NCBI GenBank assembly: GCA_017471365.1
Contig: JAFUUC010000056.1
Span: 1 to 33,643, forward strand
Source of the DNA: a bacterium
GTDB lineage: Bacteria > Cyanobacteriota > Vampirovibrionia > Gastranaerophilales > Gastranaerophilaceae
Length of the DNA stretch: 33,643 nucleotides
Reading direction: 5' to 3'
Shown here: positions 15,087 to 21,724 of the stretch, one piece after another
Numbering within the stretch: the first letter of the stretch is position 1
Layout: each line of letters begins with the position of its first letter
The notes under the pieces: generated by a model
What the model was told of the DNA's origin: nothing
Databases searched by the model: none
Seen by the model: only the letters and a program-made list of their open reading frames with translations
Translations under genes and position numbers: made by a program

Positions 15087-16415
15087 TTATCCTTTCAAAA
15101 ATTTCATTTTTGTAATTTTTAACAGTGCGGTATAAGACGGAAGTATTGTTATTTTTTCTTCCGAATTTGAAAAAGAAACAAGTTCTATTGCCTTTTTTAT
15201 ATCTTCTTCAACAATAATTTTGTCTTGTGGTATGCCGGCATATTTTAGTCTTAATGCCATATCTTTTGCCCTAATACCGGATGTTATAACAAGTTTTTGT
15301 GCATTTTTTAACTGTTCAAAATCGCTATCCCAAAGCCACGAAATGTCTCTTCCGTCTGCATAATTATCATTTATAGCAACAATTATGTTTGAATTTAAAT
15401 CAACTGTTTTTAAAACTTCACTTGCTCCGGTTGGATTTTTGATAAGTTGAATTAATGTTTCATGACCATTTATTATTCGTTTTTCAGTTCTCCCAAAAAT
15501 AGACTGATATGACTCAACAGCTTTTTTTATTGTTTCATAAGGAGTATCAAGCAATAATGAGCATGATATTGCCCCTAAAGCATTGTATGCATTGTAAAGC
15601 CCGACCAAATTAATTCTGAAATCATAGCTTTTACCCTCGAACTCAACTTTCATTTCTGTATGGTCATCATATATTTTTGCATAAGCTTTGAAATTAGGTT
15701 CCGGACGTTTATATCCACATTTTGGGCAGTAGTAATGCCCTTCCTGGGCAAAAAACTGTGTGTCGTATTTTAGTTCTTCTGAACAAACACAATTAAAAAT
15801 TTCTTCCGGTGCATTTGAAACAGATTTATGCGAATTGGAATAAAATTCAACATGTTCAAAACCGTAATAAAAAGCCTTTTTATTTTTCCCAAAATTCGCA
15901 ACAAGCGGGTCATCCGCGTTCAGAATTAAAGTTGGAGTAGATTTATCTATTGCATTTTGTATGAACCCTGCTGTTGTCGAAAGTTCTCCATATCTATCAA
16001 GCTGATCTCTAAAAAGATTAGTCACAATAAGAAAATCCGCCGGCATATAATCATAAAGCTTTGTTAAATATGCCTCATCAGATTCAAGAACCGCAAAATC
16101 GAAAACACGGCAAGGCAAGCTCAATGCAAAAACATTTGCAATTCCTGTAAGCATATTTGCACCTTTTACGTTGTGAATAATTTTAGCATCGTTCTTTTCC
16201 AAAATACTTGCCAAAATACCGGATGTAGTAGTTTTTCCGTTTGTTCCGGTTATTGTAATTTTTTGATTTACAAACTTTTTACAATAAACCAAAAAATTCG
16301 GGCAAATTCTTAATGCAACCATTCCTGCAAAAGATGTTCCACCTGAGTGTCTTATTGTTCTTATTAAATAATATGCGAGTTTTGAAATTACTAATGCAAT
16401 ATAAAATCTAATCAT
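15087..16415 (-). CDS. murT: Lipid II isoglutaminyl synthase subunit MurT (Mur ligase family)
   Basis: MurT works with the glutaminase GatD to amidate the D-Glu of lipid II stem peptides. The start is taken at ATG 16415 (AAAGGA upstream); a TTG at 16439 would add eight residues. Motifs, numbered from this ATG: the P-loop TGTNGKTT at 56-63; the inserted Cys4 zinc ribbon (CVCSEE...YYCPKCGYKRPE) typical of MurT; and the C-terminal DUF1727-type domain with NDNYADGRDISWLWD containing the catalytic-type Asp. An N-terminal hydrophobic segment (FYIALVISKLAYYLI) may associate with the membrane. GatD, normally the adjacent gene, is not next to it: pdxJ follows after 7 nt and a divergent gene lies upstream. 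Confidence 0.9.
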   Translation of the reverse strand: MIRFYIALVISKLAYYLIRTIRHSGGTSFAGMVALRICPNFLVYCKKFVNQKITITGTNGKTTTSGILASILEKNDAKIIHNVKGANMLTGIANVFALSLPCRVFDFAVLESDEAYLTKLYDYMPADFLIVTNLFRDQLDRYGELSTTAGFIQNAIDKSTPTLILNADDPLVANFGKNKKAFYYGFEHVEFYSNSHKSVSNAPEEIFNCVCSEELKYDTQFFAQEGHYYCPKCGYKRPEPNFKAYAKIYDDHTEMKVEFEGKSYDFRINLVGLYNAYNALGAISCSLLLDTPYETIKKAVESYQSIFGRTEKRIINGHETLIQLIKNPTGASEVLKTVDLNSNIIVAINDNYADGRDISWLWDSDFEQLKNAQKLVITSGIRAKDMALRLKYAGIPQDKIIVEEDIKKAIELVSFSNSEEKITILPSYTALLKITKMKFLKG

Positions 16416-16488
16416 AAATAGTCCTTTAGACGTATTCAAAAAACGTTTGAACTATATTATCATAATACAAAATTAAGAAAATCATAAA

Positions 16489-16866
16489 ATGTTGACTTTA
16501 TTTTTTACAATAATTTTTATAGCGGAAGTAATTATTGCGTTTCAATTAATTTTACTGATTCAAAAAGTTGATCATAAAGTTAGTGAATACAATGCGAAAG
16601 TTTTGAGTTTGACCCCTCAAATTGAAGTTAACATATCGAAACTCCGAAAAAATGTCGAAGTTGCATTAAATGGAGTATTAAAACTTGAACAAATAATTCA
16701 AAAACAGAAGAAAAAATATAAATACACAATATTAAAAAACATTTTTACCACGTTAATATTTTTGGTTTTAAACAAAAACGGTCGTCAAATTTTGACAGCA
16801 ATTGATCTTGTTTTTACGGCAAAAGAATTTTTTGATCGGGCAAAAAGTCGTAAATCCTCATTATAG
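16489..16866 (+). CDS. Small N-terminally anchored membrane protein
   Basis: 125 residues, not recognised. The N-terminus is a transmembrane helix (LTLFFTIIFIAEVIIAFQLI). It is followed by a helical stretch (about 27-75) with the heptad-like pattern DHKVSEYNAKVLSLTPQIEVNISKL. A second moderately hydrophobic part (ILKNIFTTLIFLVLN) precedes a basic tail. This resembles DUF948-like anchored proteins such as the 122-residue protein two genes on. It is divergent from murT with a 73-nt spacer and followed after ~80 nt by a YtxH gene that has its own promoter. Confidence 0.7.
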   Translation: MLTLFFTIIFIAEVIIAFQLILLIQKVDHKVSEYNAKVLSLTPQIEVNISKLRKNVEVALNGVLKLEQIIQKQKKKYKYTILKNIFTTLIFLVLNKNGRQILTAIDLVFTAKEFFDRAKSRKSSL

Positions 16867-16887
16867 TTGCTTTTTACACTTAAACTA

Positions 16888-16916
16888 TTGAAATTATTGA
16901 CAAAGTATGTTACAAT
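16888..16916 (+). promoter_or_regulatory. Promoter of the first YtxH gene
   Basis: TTGAAA (16888-16893), exactly 17 nt, TACAAT (16911-16916). Transcription would start around the hairpin that precedes the gene. Confidence 0.6.
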
Positions 16917-16917
16917 G

Positions 16918-16940
16918 ACCTCGTAATTTAGAAACGAGGT
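16918..16940 (+). promoter_or_regulatory. Leader hairpin covering the Shine-Dalgarno
   Basis: ACCTCGT (16918-16924) pairs with ACGAGGT (16934-16940) across a 9-nt loop. The GAGG that would serve as ribosome-binding site (9 nt before the ATG at 16949) is inside the 3' arm. If formed in the mRNA, the stem would hide the site; if transcription starts within it, the stem would be lost. Confidence 0.4.
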
Positions 16941-16948
16941 TTACAACT

Positions 16949-17278
16949 ATGAGTAAAGACAAAACATTTATGTTCTCCCTTGGATTGATGGCAGGTGTTG
17001 TCGGTGGTATAGTTGCCGGCGTACTCTATGCTCCAAAATCCGGAGAAGAATCACGAAAGGAACTTAAAGAGGCAGCTTGCGAATTTTACGAAAAACACGC
17101 CCCTCAAATTGAAGATGCTAAAAAACAGGCAATGGAATCCGTAGATTTGATGAGATACAGATTAGAAAGGCAATTTAGAAAACTGAATAATTCTGTGAAA
17201 TCAAAAAAAATGTTGAAAGCAAAAGAACTTGAAGACAGTGGCAACGGTGAAAATTGTGACAACGAGTTTGATTATTAA
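16949..17278 (+). CDS. YtxH-domain protein (1)
   Basis: 109 residues. The N-terminal Gly-rich membrane helix and the junction VLYAPKSGEESRKELKEAA are the hallmark of the YtxH (general-stress-like) family. A helical, charged region follows, ending in an acidic tail. Function of the family is poorly defined; it is membrane-associated and often stress-induced. It shares its core with the second YtxH protein at 17730-18008 and is 11 nt from the next gene, so it is co-transcribed with it. Confidence 0.85.
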   Translation: MSKDKTFMFSLGLMAGVVGGIVAGVLYAPKSGEESRKELKEAACEFYEKHAPQIEDAKKQAMESVDLMRYRLERQFRKLNNSVKSKKMLKAKELEDSGNGENCDNEFDY

Positions 17279-17289
17279 GGAGAAAAATT

Positions 17290-17658
17290 ATGGAATATCA
17301 AATATCTCAAATTGCTCTTAATAACGGATTAACTTTTCTTGCAATAGCAACAGGTATTGTAATTATTGTTGTCGGTGGTTTTTTGGTTAAACTTTTAATG
17401 GATTTATCCGAACTTACAAAAAACATCAATACAACTTCGATTATTTTAAATGAAGAACTCAAACCAACACTGAAAACGCTGAATAAAACTATTTCATCTT
17501 TCAATGAAATTATTCAAAATACAGGCGAAGGAATGGGTAACATGAAAATAGGGTTTGAAAATGCGGTATCAAAAACTAAATTGTTTTCACAAAATCTTTT
17601 TGGAGGATTTTTGAAAGGGTTTATGACCGTATATTCTCTATTTTGCAAGAAAAAATAA
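17290..17658 (+). CDS. DUF948-like membrane-anchored protein
   Basis: 122 residues. A transmembrane helix (about 14-37, LTFLAIATGIVIIVVGGFLV) is followed by a helical region in DUF948-like style (LSELTKNINTTSIILNEEL, TLKTLNKTISSFNEIIQN). The C-terminus is hydrophobic/basic (GGFLKGFMTVYSLFCKKK). DUF948-like and YtxH genes are often adjacent, supporting the assignment. AAGGAG precedes the ATG. Function unknown. Confidence 0.72.
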   Translation: MEYQISQIALNNGLTFLAIATGIVIIVVGGFLVKLLMDLSELTKNINTTSIILNEELKPTLKTLNKTISSFNEIIQNTGEGMGNMKIGFENAVSKTKLFSQNLFGGFLKGFMTVYSLFCKKK

Positions 17659-17729
17659 ATATTTTGGGCAGTAAAAAAGTCCTAAAAATGATTTATAGTA
17701 TGTAAGAATAATAAAAAAGGAGAAAGAAT

Positions 17730-18008
17730 ATGTCATCATTAACTAAATTTGTAGCAGGTTTTGCAATTGGCGGTGCTATCGGTGCAATTGCCGGTATTTT
17801 GCTTGCCCCAAAATCAGGTGAAGAAACAAGAAAACAGCTCAAAGAAACAGCCCAAGAAATGGCTCGCAAAGCTGATGAGACTGCAAAACAAATTCAATCA
17901 AAAGCAGACGAAACTGTAAACAGATTACAAAAAGAAGCCGAAGAAATTAAAGGCAAAATTCAAGACAAAATTCAAGATCTCGTAGGTAAAAAAGAAGATC
18001 AAGAATAG
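17730..18008 (+). CDS. YtxH-domain protein (2)
   Basis: 92 residues. A Gly/Ala-rich membrane helix (FAIGGAIGAIAGILL) runs into APKSGEETRKQLKETAQEMA, nearly repeating the first YtxH protein. The rest is a long, strongly charged helix (KADETAKQIQSKADETVNRL) resembling LEA/apolipoprotein-like repeats. A consensus AAGGAG precedes the ATG. It ends just before the terminator at 18031-18065. Probably membrane-associated and stress-related. Confidence 0.88.
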   Translation: MSSLTKFVAGFAIGGAIGAIAGILLAPKSGEETRKQLKETAQEMARKADETAKQIQSKADETVNRLQKEAEEIKGKIQDKIQDLVGKKEDQE

Positions 18009-18030
18009 AAAAGTGTTAAACTGGAAAGCA

Positions 18031-18065
18031 AAAAACAGGCGACTTTTTTAAGTTGCCTGTTTTTA
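18031..18065. terminator. Bidirectional terminator
   Basis: AAAAACAGGC-GAC pairs with GTT-GCCTGTTTTT across a T-rich loop (13 pairs with one G-U). A- and T-tracts flank both sides, so it serves the YtxH gene (+) and the XRE gene (-). Confidence 0.85.
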
Positions 18066-18070
18066 GATTA

Positions 18071-18283
18071 TTAATCTATTAATTGCCTAATATCTACTTG
18101 AAAACACTCACACAGTTTTTCTATATGAGACAAATAAAGTCTTTTTGCTTGTCTATCTTTAATTTTATACAAAAACATTTCATTAATGCCTGTTTTTATG
18201 GATATTTCTTTAATTGTCATCCCGCTCGATTTAAGTAGTTTATTAAAGTTTTTATATACGATTGTTAAAACTGTTCTACTCAT
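18071..18283 (-). CDS. Small XRE-type helix-turn-helix regulator
   Basis: 70 residues forming one HTH domain of Cro/CI type (MTIKEISIKTGINEMFLYKI) and a short C-terminal helix (LCECFQVDIRQLID). It has no sensor domain. The ATG is preceded by AAGGAG. It is transcribed towards the shared terminator at 18031-18065. There is no toxin-like partner next to it; the nearest small ORF (18482-18637) is on the same strand, ~200 nt upstream, with its own terminator. Target genes unknown. Confidence 0.85.
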   Translation of the reverse strand: MSRTVLTIVYKNFNKLLKSSGMTIKEISIKTGINEMFLYKIKDRQAKRLYLSHIEKLCECFQVDIRQLID

Positions 18284-18370
18284 AAAATCTCCTTTTTAGC
18301 AACCACCAAATTTTTACACAGCGGTTTGTAAATTTCATTGAGATTTAACAATACAGGTAAAATAAAACGG

Positions 18371-18391
18371 ATCCTGAAACGAGTTCAGGAT
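18371..18391. repeat. Small hairpin repeat (ATCCTGAA / TTCAGGAT)
   Basis: Arms of 8 bp separated by ACGAG. The same core (GATCCTGAA...TTCAGGATGAC) is a common dispersed palindrome in several bacterial groups. No second structured copy was found in this window. Confidence 0.4.
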
Positions 18392-18419
18392 GACGCTTAG
18401 GTATATTTCCGATATTACA

Positions 18420-18448
18420 AAATAAAAATCCGGCTTGTACAAAGCCGG
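18420..18448 (-). terminator. Terminator of the 51-residue ORF
   Basis: CCGGCTT / AAGCCGG stem (18430-18436 with 18442-18448), 5-nt loop. On the minus strand it is followed by ATTTTTATTTT. It lies 33 nt after the stop of the small minus-strand ORF at 18482-18637. The remainder of the 18284-18481 gap holds only the repeat at 18371-18391 and the XRE leader. Confidence 0.65.
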
Positions 18449-18481
18449 TTAATTTTATAAATTACTCTCTTTTCTTATCTT

Positions 18482-18637
18482 TTACTTCACAACTCTCAAA
18501 TTTGCTTTAATACCTGCATCTGAATTGATTTCGGATGCATTTGCATACGCCATCATTCTGCGTTTCTTTGCTCCTCTTAATATTAACCCAACACATTCTG
18601 ATCTGTTCTCCGAGGGTGTTGTTATCTTCTTTAGCAT
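18482..18637 (-). CDS. 51-residue basic small protein (hypothetical)
   Basis: A short frame opens with ATG preceded by GGAG at 8 nt and ends close to a good intrinsic terminator. The product is basic and has no membrane helix: MLKKITTPSENRSECVG, LILRGAKKRRMMAYANA, SEINSDAGIKANLRVVK. The RGAKKRR cluster could bind nucleic acid. I do not recognise a family. The Shine-Dalgarno plus terminator support expression as a discrete small gene or a small RNA. Confidence 0.5.
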   Translation of the reverse strand: MLKKITTPSENRSECVGLILRGAKKRRMMAYANASEINSDAGIKANLRVVK

Positions 18638-18747
18638 TTAATTGACTCCATAATTTCTGATTACAAATTATTTATCGGCAACCAAATTAGAAAACTTTAA
18701 ATTATTAGCCACTTTGTTAACAAATATTAAAATCATTCTATTAGTGT

Positions 18748-18776
18748 ATGACAAAGGGGTAAAAAAAATATAGAAT
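18748..18776 (+). promoter_or_regulatory. Promoter giving a leaderless mRNA
   Basis: ATGACA (18748-18753), 17 nt, TAGAAT (18771-18776), then 6 nt to the ATG at 18783. Each hexamer matches the consensus at five of six positions. No Shine-Dalgarno precedes the ATG. Confidence 0.6.
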
Positions 18777-18782
18777 TTTGAA

Positions 18783-19580
18783 ATGCATAATGCTTCTTTT
18801 GATGAAAGTAATACTGCCAGTATTGACGCGGGTTTATACGTTGATACTATTGCGGAATATGAAAAAAAAGAAAGAGCATTTGTAATTGTTCTTATTTTGT
18901 TAATAGTTATATTTCACGGGTGGTTTGGTTATTGGTTGCGTTATGGTCACGCTCGTGTTTCAGGGATAGATGCAAGACCGATAAATATTGAGGATGATCC
19001 GATACAAATAAATTATTCTGACAAAGAAAAAAAAGAAAAAATGTTTGTTTATTCGTCAATGATAAACCGAAACAAAATTACTATAATTCCTCAGGCACAC
19101 TATGAAATGTCTGGGATGGCAGTTGCATACAATCACGATTTTATTTTTACAAATAATTTTTTTGACAGTGCTGCCCTCTATGATTTAGGAACAGCATGGG
19201 GAAAAATGGGTGACAAAAATTTCTACCGCAAATATTTCAAATGCTATAGCCAGAAAAATGAAATTCAAGGCTCAAGAGTGCTTTGGACCCAGCCAAAAAC
19301 AAATCCACCAGCCTTACCTAGGGAGTATAGTACTTCACATTATTCTCATTCACACATAGTTCCCGCAAATAGAAACGTTATGGCTGCATTATTGAGGATT
19401 AAAGTTTGGGATAAGATTAAGATAGAGGGTGAATTGATTGATATGCAAGTTGGCAATTGGGATTATCATACAAGTATGTCGAGAACAGACAATACTTCTA
19501 TGTATGGTGATCGCGGAAATGGCTCTTGTGAAACAATTTATGTAACAAAGGTTCAAATAGGGAAAAGGATCTATAAATAA
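18783..19580 (+). CDS. Unrecognised single-pass membrane protein with large extracytoplasmic domain
   Basis: 265 residues. The first ~35 residues are polar; a transmembrane helix (AFVIVLILLIVIFHGWFGYW, about 36-55) follows. The remainder, rich in Tyr/His/Trp, likely lies outside the cytoplasm. Striking segments are AAHYEMSG-like QAHYEMSGMAVAYNHDF, SAALYDLGTAWGKMGDKNFY, STSHYSHSHIVPANRNV and the end WDYHTSMSRTDNTS...CETIYVTKV. The last set (SHSHIVPANRNV..AL....WDKIKIEGELID) suggests an OB-like beta domain, and I have the impression of a widespread uncharacterised family, but cannot name it. It sits alone, with its own promoter, facing rnhB at a 2-nt gap without a visible terminator. Confidence 0.7.
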   Translation: MHNASFDESNTASIDAGLYVDTIAEYEKKERAFVIVLILLIVIFHGWFGYWLRYGHARVSGIDARPINIEDDPIQINYSDKEKKEKMFVYSSMINRNKITIIPQAHYEMSGMAVAYNHDFIFTNNFFDSAALYDLGTAWGKMGDKNFYRKYFKCYSQKNEIQGSRVLWTQPKTNPPALPREYSTSHYSHSHIVPANRNVMAALLRIKVWDKIKIEGELIDMQVGNWDYHTSMSRTDNTSMYGDRGNGSCETIYVTKVQIGKRIYK

Positions 19581-19582
19581 CT

Positions 19583-20215
19583 TTAGAACAGTGTTAATTG
19601 CTTATTAAAATGCCGTTCCAGGAAGGATGGTCTGTGATACTTTGTCAAACCGTATTTATCGATTGCATCTAGGTGATCTTTAGTGAGGTATCCGGCATTA
19701 TTTGCCCAGTTGTATTGAGGAAATTCTTCGGCTAACTCCTCCATATATCTGTCTCGGGCAACTTTTGCAAGAATACTTGCTGCGGCAATAGATGCAGATT
19801 TTGAATCTCCTTTTATAACAAATTGCTGAGGAAAAGTATAATTTTTAATGAGGTTGTTGCCGTCTATCAGCGTAATAAAATCTTGCAAATTTGCTTTTTG
19901 AATAACATTTTCACAGGCAATTTTCATTGCTTTCAAGGAGGAATTTAGAATATTTATTTTTTCAATTTCGTCAACATCGATGAATGCTATATGGTTTATA
20001 GAATTTGAAAAAATTACGTCATATAAATTTTCGCGATTTTTTTTGGAGATTTGTTTTGAATCGTTCAATTTATCCAAATCTTTTATTAAATTTTGAGAAA
20101 CTTCGGGGAAATAAACACATGCAGCAAAAACACCGCCGGCGGCAGGACCTCTGCCAGCTTCATCAGTTCCTATTGCAATTTTGTACTGTTTATCAAAATT
20201 GAATAATTTATTCAT
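19583..20215 (-). CDS. rnhB: Ribonuclease HII
   Basis: Degrades RNA in RNA:DNA hybrids and removes single ribonucleotides from DNA. 210 residues, typical size. The catalytic DEAGRGP motif (D18, E19) is followed by LNDSKQISKKNRE, SIAAASILAKVARDRYM and HRPSFLERHF, all family hallmarks. A third Asp is in LIDGNNLI. It starts 4 nt after the stop of the exonuclease gene and is the last gene of a three-gene minus-strand unit with it and a membrane protein. Confidence 0.96.
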   Translation of the reverse strand: MNKLFNFDKQYKIAIGTDEAGRGPAAGGVFAACVYFPEVSQNLIKDLDKLNDSKQISKKNRENLYDVIFSNSINHIAFIDVDEIEKINILNSSLKAMKIACENVIQKANLQDFITLIDGNNLIKNYTFPQQFVIKGDSKSASIAAASILAKVARDRYMEELAEEFPQYNWANNAGYLTKDHLDAIDKYGLTKYHRPSFLERHFNKQLTLF

Positions 20216-20219
20216 TCAT

Positions 20220-20783
20220 TTAATCTTTCTTCAGGTATATTTTTAATAATTGTTCAAACAATTCTGTTGTAGCAACAGCATCTGACAAGGCACTATGCCT
20301 CTTTGAGGCTACAATATTAAAATAATTAAACGCTTTATCTGAACTTGATATATCTTCATCAAAATTCCCGGTCATATATAGATATTTCAATATAGATGAG
20401 GTGTCTATAGTCCTGTGCGAAAACAGTTGCTCATAAGGAATTTCAGAATTTTTATATAATTTTTTTAAAAAACTTATATCAAAATTAATATTGTGACCTA
20501 CAAGGGTAATTGTTGGAGGAATTTCAAAATTATTTTTACAAAATTCATTGATCAATTTGACACCTTCGTTGTATTCAACAGCATTTTTTTTATGTTCTTC
20601 TAGATCGATGCCATTAACTTCCATTGCGGAGGAATTAACTTTGAAATGTTCTTCTTTAAGTAAAATTTCCTTTTTATCAATAATTTTAAAATCTTCCCAC
20701 GCAACTAGTCCGACTGAAAGCAAACTATGAAAATCAGGATTTAATCCTCCGGTTTCGGTATCAAGAAATAGCAGTTTTGTCAT
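20220..20783 (-). CDS. DnaQ-like 3'-5' exonuclease (DEDDh)
   Basis: 187 residues. Exo I: FLDTETGG (D8, E10). Exo II: GHNINFDISFLKKL. Exo III: RHSALSDAVATTELF with the catalytic His and Asp. The size and form fit the epsilon/RNase T superfamily. The product could proofread for DnaE or be an RNase; the separation from dnaE (9 kb away, opposite strand) leaves this open. The start overlaps the end of the upstream membrane-protein gene by 23 nt. Confidence 0.88.
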   Translation of the reverse strand: MTKLLFLDTETGGLNPDFHSLLSVGLVAWEDFKIIDKKEILLKEEHFKVNSSAMEVNGIDLEEHKKNAVEYNEGVKLINEFCKNNFEIPPTITLVGHNINFDISFLKKLYKNSEIPYEQLFSHRTIDTSSILKYLYMTGNFDEDISSSDKAFNYFNIVASKRHSALSDAVATTELFEQLLKIYLKKD

Positions 20784-21597
20784 TTTCTTTCCCCTTCATG
20801 CATAAATAATAATATACACCCATTAAAGCTTCATTACCGGAAAGTGTCCAGTAGCGTTTGTATTTTTCGTGAAAAGAGTAACTAAAAAGGACTAATATTA
20901 CAAGCAAAATTGCTGTTTTGTAATCGAATACCCGATATTTGAAAATAAGGCATAAAGTAAAAATTATGTTTATAAAAAATATAAACGACATAGATCTGTA
21001 AAAATTATATTTTGCTAGAAACGTAGATGATAAAGTTTTTACATTTTCATTGTCACGAAAAATTCCGGCTAGTTTATATATTGCATAATGTAATTTTTTT
21101 TCTGATTTTTCTTCCCTCAAATCTATATCATAATCTTTAGCCAACGTTTCAAGAACTTGTTCGTAATATCTTTCGCTTGCTGAGTCGTATCCTGCGGCAC
21201 TGAATTTAAAAGCACCTGCCAGAATATCTCGGCTTTCTTCTAGTACATCTTTGATCAAAGATGTTCCAACACTGCCTATTTTTTTAATAATTTCGTTACA
21301 TGCAGGATTTAAATTTTTATCAAAAATAGCTTTACCAAAGTTATAAAATCTAACAGAACAAATTTTTACAACGTGTCCAAAAAGGTAGAAAAATGCTAAA
21401 ATCGGTATTATAATAAGCCATTTTGCAAATGGTGTTTTCAATGAATCGAAGTAGCCAATAAAATTATTTAAAATATTGAAAATGGTATTCCAATCATAAA
21501 CAATAGCGAAAATTACAGCCGGAATAAGAATAAACAATGCCCCGGGGGCTAAAAGTCCTATCAGATCAAATAAAAATTGATCAATTTTATCCATCAT
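20761..21597 (-). CDS. Polytopic membrane protein, unrecognised
   Basis: About 278 residues from ATG 21597 (AAAGGA upstream); a TTG at 21606 would add three residues. Hydrophobic segments occur near the N-terminus (LLAPGALFILIPAVIFAIVY), at about 63-83 (LIIIPILAFFYLFGHVVKIC), and near the C-terminus (FIFFINIIFTLCLIF and TAILLVILVLFSYSF). The loop between the second and third is ~100 residues, charged, probably cytosolic. The pattern resembles small membrane proteins of unknown function found with restriction or defence genes, but no such neighbours exist here. Overlap with the exonuclease gene implies coupling. Confidence 0.7.
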   Translation of the reverse strand: MMDKIDQFLFDLIGLLAPGALFILIPAVIFAIVYDWNTIFNILNNFIGYFDSLKTPFAKWLIIIPILAFFYLFGHVVKICSVRFYNFGKAIFDKNLNPACNEIIKKIGSVGTSLIKDVLEESRDILAGAFKFSAAGYDSASERYYEQVLETLAKDYDIDLREEKSEKKLHYAIYKLAGIFRDNENVKTLSSTFLAKYNFYRSMSFIFFINIIFTLCLIFKYRVFDYKTAILLVILVLFSYSFHEKYKRYWTLSGNEALMGVYYYLCMKGKENDKTAIS

Positions 21598-21724
21598 CTT
21601 TTTCAAATTCCTTTCTGATTTAAGTACATTCTATCTAAAAAATATTTAAAAATAAATCCCATATTATTATAGGATGTCGAATGAACAAAAAAGTGTTTTA
21701 ATCGTTCTAGTATGGTGTAATACA

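Noticed and set aside
18071-18637. XRE regulator plus 51-residue ORF as a toxin-antitoxin pair
   Set aside because: They are ~200 nt apart with a terminator between, and neither resembles a known toxin.
21674-21724. Upstream ATG start for tolC
   Set aside because: A -10-like TATTAT lies 6 nt ahead, but this start would put 17 residues before an already ideal signal peptide beginning at 21725.
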